Assembly (NCBI RefSeq): GCF_013410405.1
Contig: NZ_JACCFK010000001.1
Location: 3,286,001 to 3,350,000 of the forward strand
DNA length: 64,000 nucleotides
Direction of reading: 5' to 3'
DNA from: Amycolatopsis endophytica
Lineage (GTDB): Bacteria; Actinomycetota; Actinomycetes; Mycobacteriales; Pseudonocardiaceae
A model generated the notes under the pieces. It saw nothing but the letters and a program-made list of their open reading frames with translations, had not been told where the DNA came from and made no database searches. This document shows positions 60,999 through 64,000 of the stretch, piece by piece (positions within the stretch are counted from its first letter, which is position 1; each line of letters begins with the position of its first letter). The translations under genes and the position numbers were made by a program.

Positions 60999-62442
60999 CT
61001 ACGCGATCGGCCGGTCCGTCGGCGCGATCGGGGCCGGGAGGACGTCCCGGCCGGTCAGGTAGGCGTCCACACCGGCGGCCGCGGACCGGCCCTCGGCGAT
61101 CGCCCACACGATCAGCGACTGTCCGCGGCCCATGTCGCCCGCCACGAACACGTTGTCCACACTGGTCCGGAAGTCCGAATCCCGTGCCACGTTCCCGCGA
61201 GCGTCCAGTTCGACCCCCAGCGATTCGAGCAGGCCCTCGCGCTGCGGACCGACGAAACCCATCGCCAGCAGCACCAGCTGCGCGGGCAGCTCCCGCTCGG
61301 TGCCCTCGACCTCGACGAACTTGCCGCCCTCGTTGCGGACCTCGACCAGCCGCAACGCCCGCAGGTTCCCGTCCTCGTCGGCGAGGAACTCCTGCGTGCT
61401 CACCGAGTACAGGCGCTCGCCGCCCTCCTCGTGCGCCGAGGACACCCGGAAGATCATCGGGTACGTCGGCCACGGGTGCGCGTCCGAACGCGACTCCGGC
61501 GGCCGCGGCATGATCTCCAGCTGCGTCACCGAAAGTGCGCCCTGCCGGTGCGAGGTGCCGACACAGTCCGCACCCGTGTCACCGCCGCCGATCACCACGA
61601 CGTGCTTGCCCTCGGCCGAGATCGGTGTCTCCTCCAGCGTGCCCGCCGCGACCCGATTGGCCAGCGGCAGGAACTCCATCGCCTGGTACACGCCGGTGGT
61701 CTCCCGGCCCGTCACCGGCAGATCACGCCACGCGGTCGCGCCACCGGCCAGCACCACGGCGTCGTAGTCCGACTTCAACTGCTCGGCGGTGATGTCGACC
61801 CCGACGTTCACCCCGGTGCGGAACTCGGTGCCCTCGGCCCGCATCTGGTCCAGGCGCCGGTCCAGCCGCCGCTTCTCCATCTTGAACTCGGGGATGCCGT
61901 ACCGCAGCAACCCGCCGATCGCGTCGGCCCGCTCGAACACGACCACGTCGTGCCCGGCGCGGGTCAGCTGCTGCGCCGCCGCCAGACCGGACGGCCCGGA
62001 CCCGACCACCGCGACCTTCTTGCCGGTGCGGGTCACCGGCGGCTGCGGCGTGATCCAGCCCTCCTCCCACGCCCGGTCCACAATGGAGATCTCGACCCGC
62101 TTGATCGTCACCGGGTCGTCGTTGATCCCCAGTACGCACGCGGTTTCGCACGGCGCGGGGCACAGCGTCCCGGTGAACTCCGGGAAGTTGTTCGTGGCGT
62201 GCAGCCGCTCGATCGCGTCACGCCAGTCGTCGCCCCAGACCAGCGTGTTCCACTCCGGGATCAGGTTGCCCAGCGGGCAGCCCTGGTGGCAGAACGGGAT
62301 GCCGCAGTCCATGCAGCGGCCGGCCTGCTTCTCCAGCTTGTTCGACGCGAAGTCCTCGTAGACCTCGTTCCAGTCGAGCAGCCGCAGCGGCACCGGCCGG
62401 GTCTTCGGCGTCTCGCGCGGCGTCGTCAGAAAACCCTTGGGG

Positions 62443-62450
<8 letters not shown>
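60999..62450 (-). CDS. gltD: glutamate synthase small subunit GltD
   Basis: A 483-aa flavoprotein. The N-terminal iron-sulfur Cys cluster has [17 protein letters not shown] and [11 protein letters not shown]; two nucleotide-binding sites follow, [17 protein letters not shown] (FAD) and [16 protein letters not shown] (NADPH). It supplies electrons to GltB for glutamate synthesis from glutamine and 2-oxoglutarate. The ATG overlaps the gltB end by eight bases. Confidence 0.95.

Positions 62451-64000
<1,550 letters not shown>

Overview
The window looks like a chromosome segment of a high-GC filamentous actinomycete, most likely family Pseudonocardiaceae and plausibly Amycolatopsis. The reasons are third-position G/C bias throughout, GTG/TTG starts, ATGA/GTGA-coupled genes, an Emb-type arabinosyltransferase (arabinogalactan wall), a SARP/AfsR-type regulator, a DivIVA-like polarity protein and a Vdc-type phenolic acid decarboxylase operon. 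The genus is an inference. No rRNA, tRNA, transposase, phage or CRISPR features were recognised.

Layout. 0-1 kb: sulfur metabolism (rhodanese, cysteine dioxygenase) behind a Cys-rich leader peptide. 1-5.7 kb: ABC ATPase, crotonase, two methyltransferases, an exported HAD phosphatase. 5.7-9.3 kb: Ser/Thr kinase, a GntR-TetR hybrid regulator and a divergent, frameshifted FAD monooxygenase. 9.4-20.5 kb: DivIVA-like protein, class III aminotransferase, several redox enzymes each paired with a regulator (HxlR, two Lrp/AsnC), leucine-type dehydrogenase, and a 954-aa SARP regulator. 20.5-24.1 kb: a small unknown protein, Tex, another small unknown and the first repeat island. 24.1-29.1 kb: MarR regulator, vdcBCD-type decarboxylase operon, alpha/beta hydrolase and P450.

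29.3-58.2 kb is a nearly complete cobalamin (B12) region: pxpA-cobN, cobG-cobH-cobIJ, bluB-cobK, cbiD, cobM-cobL, chelatase-cobO-cobB-cobC, cobS, cobT-cobU, cobD-cobQ and cbtA-cbtB. An ABC exporter operon and an arabinosyltransferase gene lie inside it. Two cobalamin riboswitches are visible, one before the chelatase operon and one before cbtBA. The pathway is of the aerobic (CobG) type, but the C-1 methylation is assigned to an anaerobic-type CbiD; no cobF, cobA or cobR is present here. 58.2-64 kb: DeoR regulator, SDR oxidoreductase with divergent TetR regulator, and gltD-gltB.

The most unusual signal is a family of short-period arrays. Four intergenic islands (about 23.8, 29.2, 39.2 and 59.4 kb) carry a 9-nt core of the form GNNNRACWC repeated at exactly 21-nt spacing, first in direct and then in inverted orientation around a short centre. 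Two islands are bounded by inverted ends (TAGCCGCTACGCGGGT and its complement) and two more keep one recognisable end. Three of the four lie between convergent genes, and in one both flanking stop codons are formed by the element's ends. A fifth array with the same unit and the same 21-nt period is embedded in frame in the cobaltochelatase gene.
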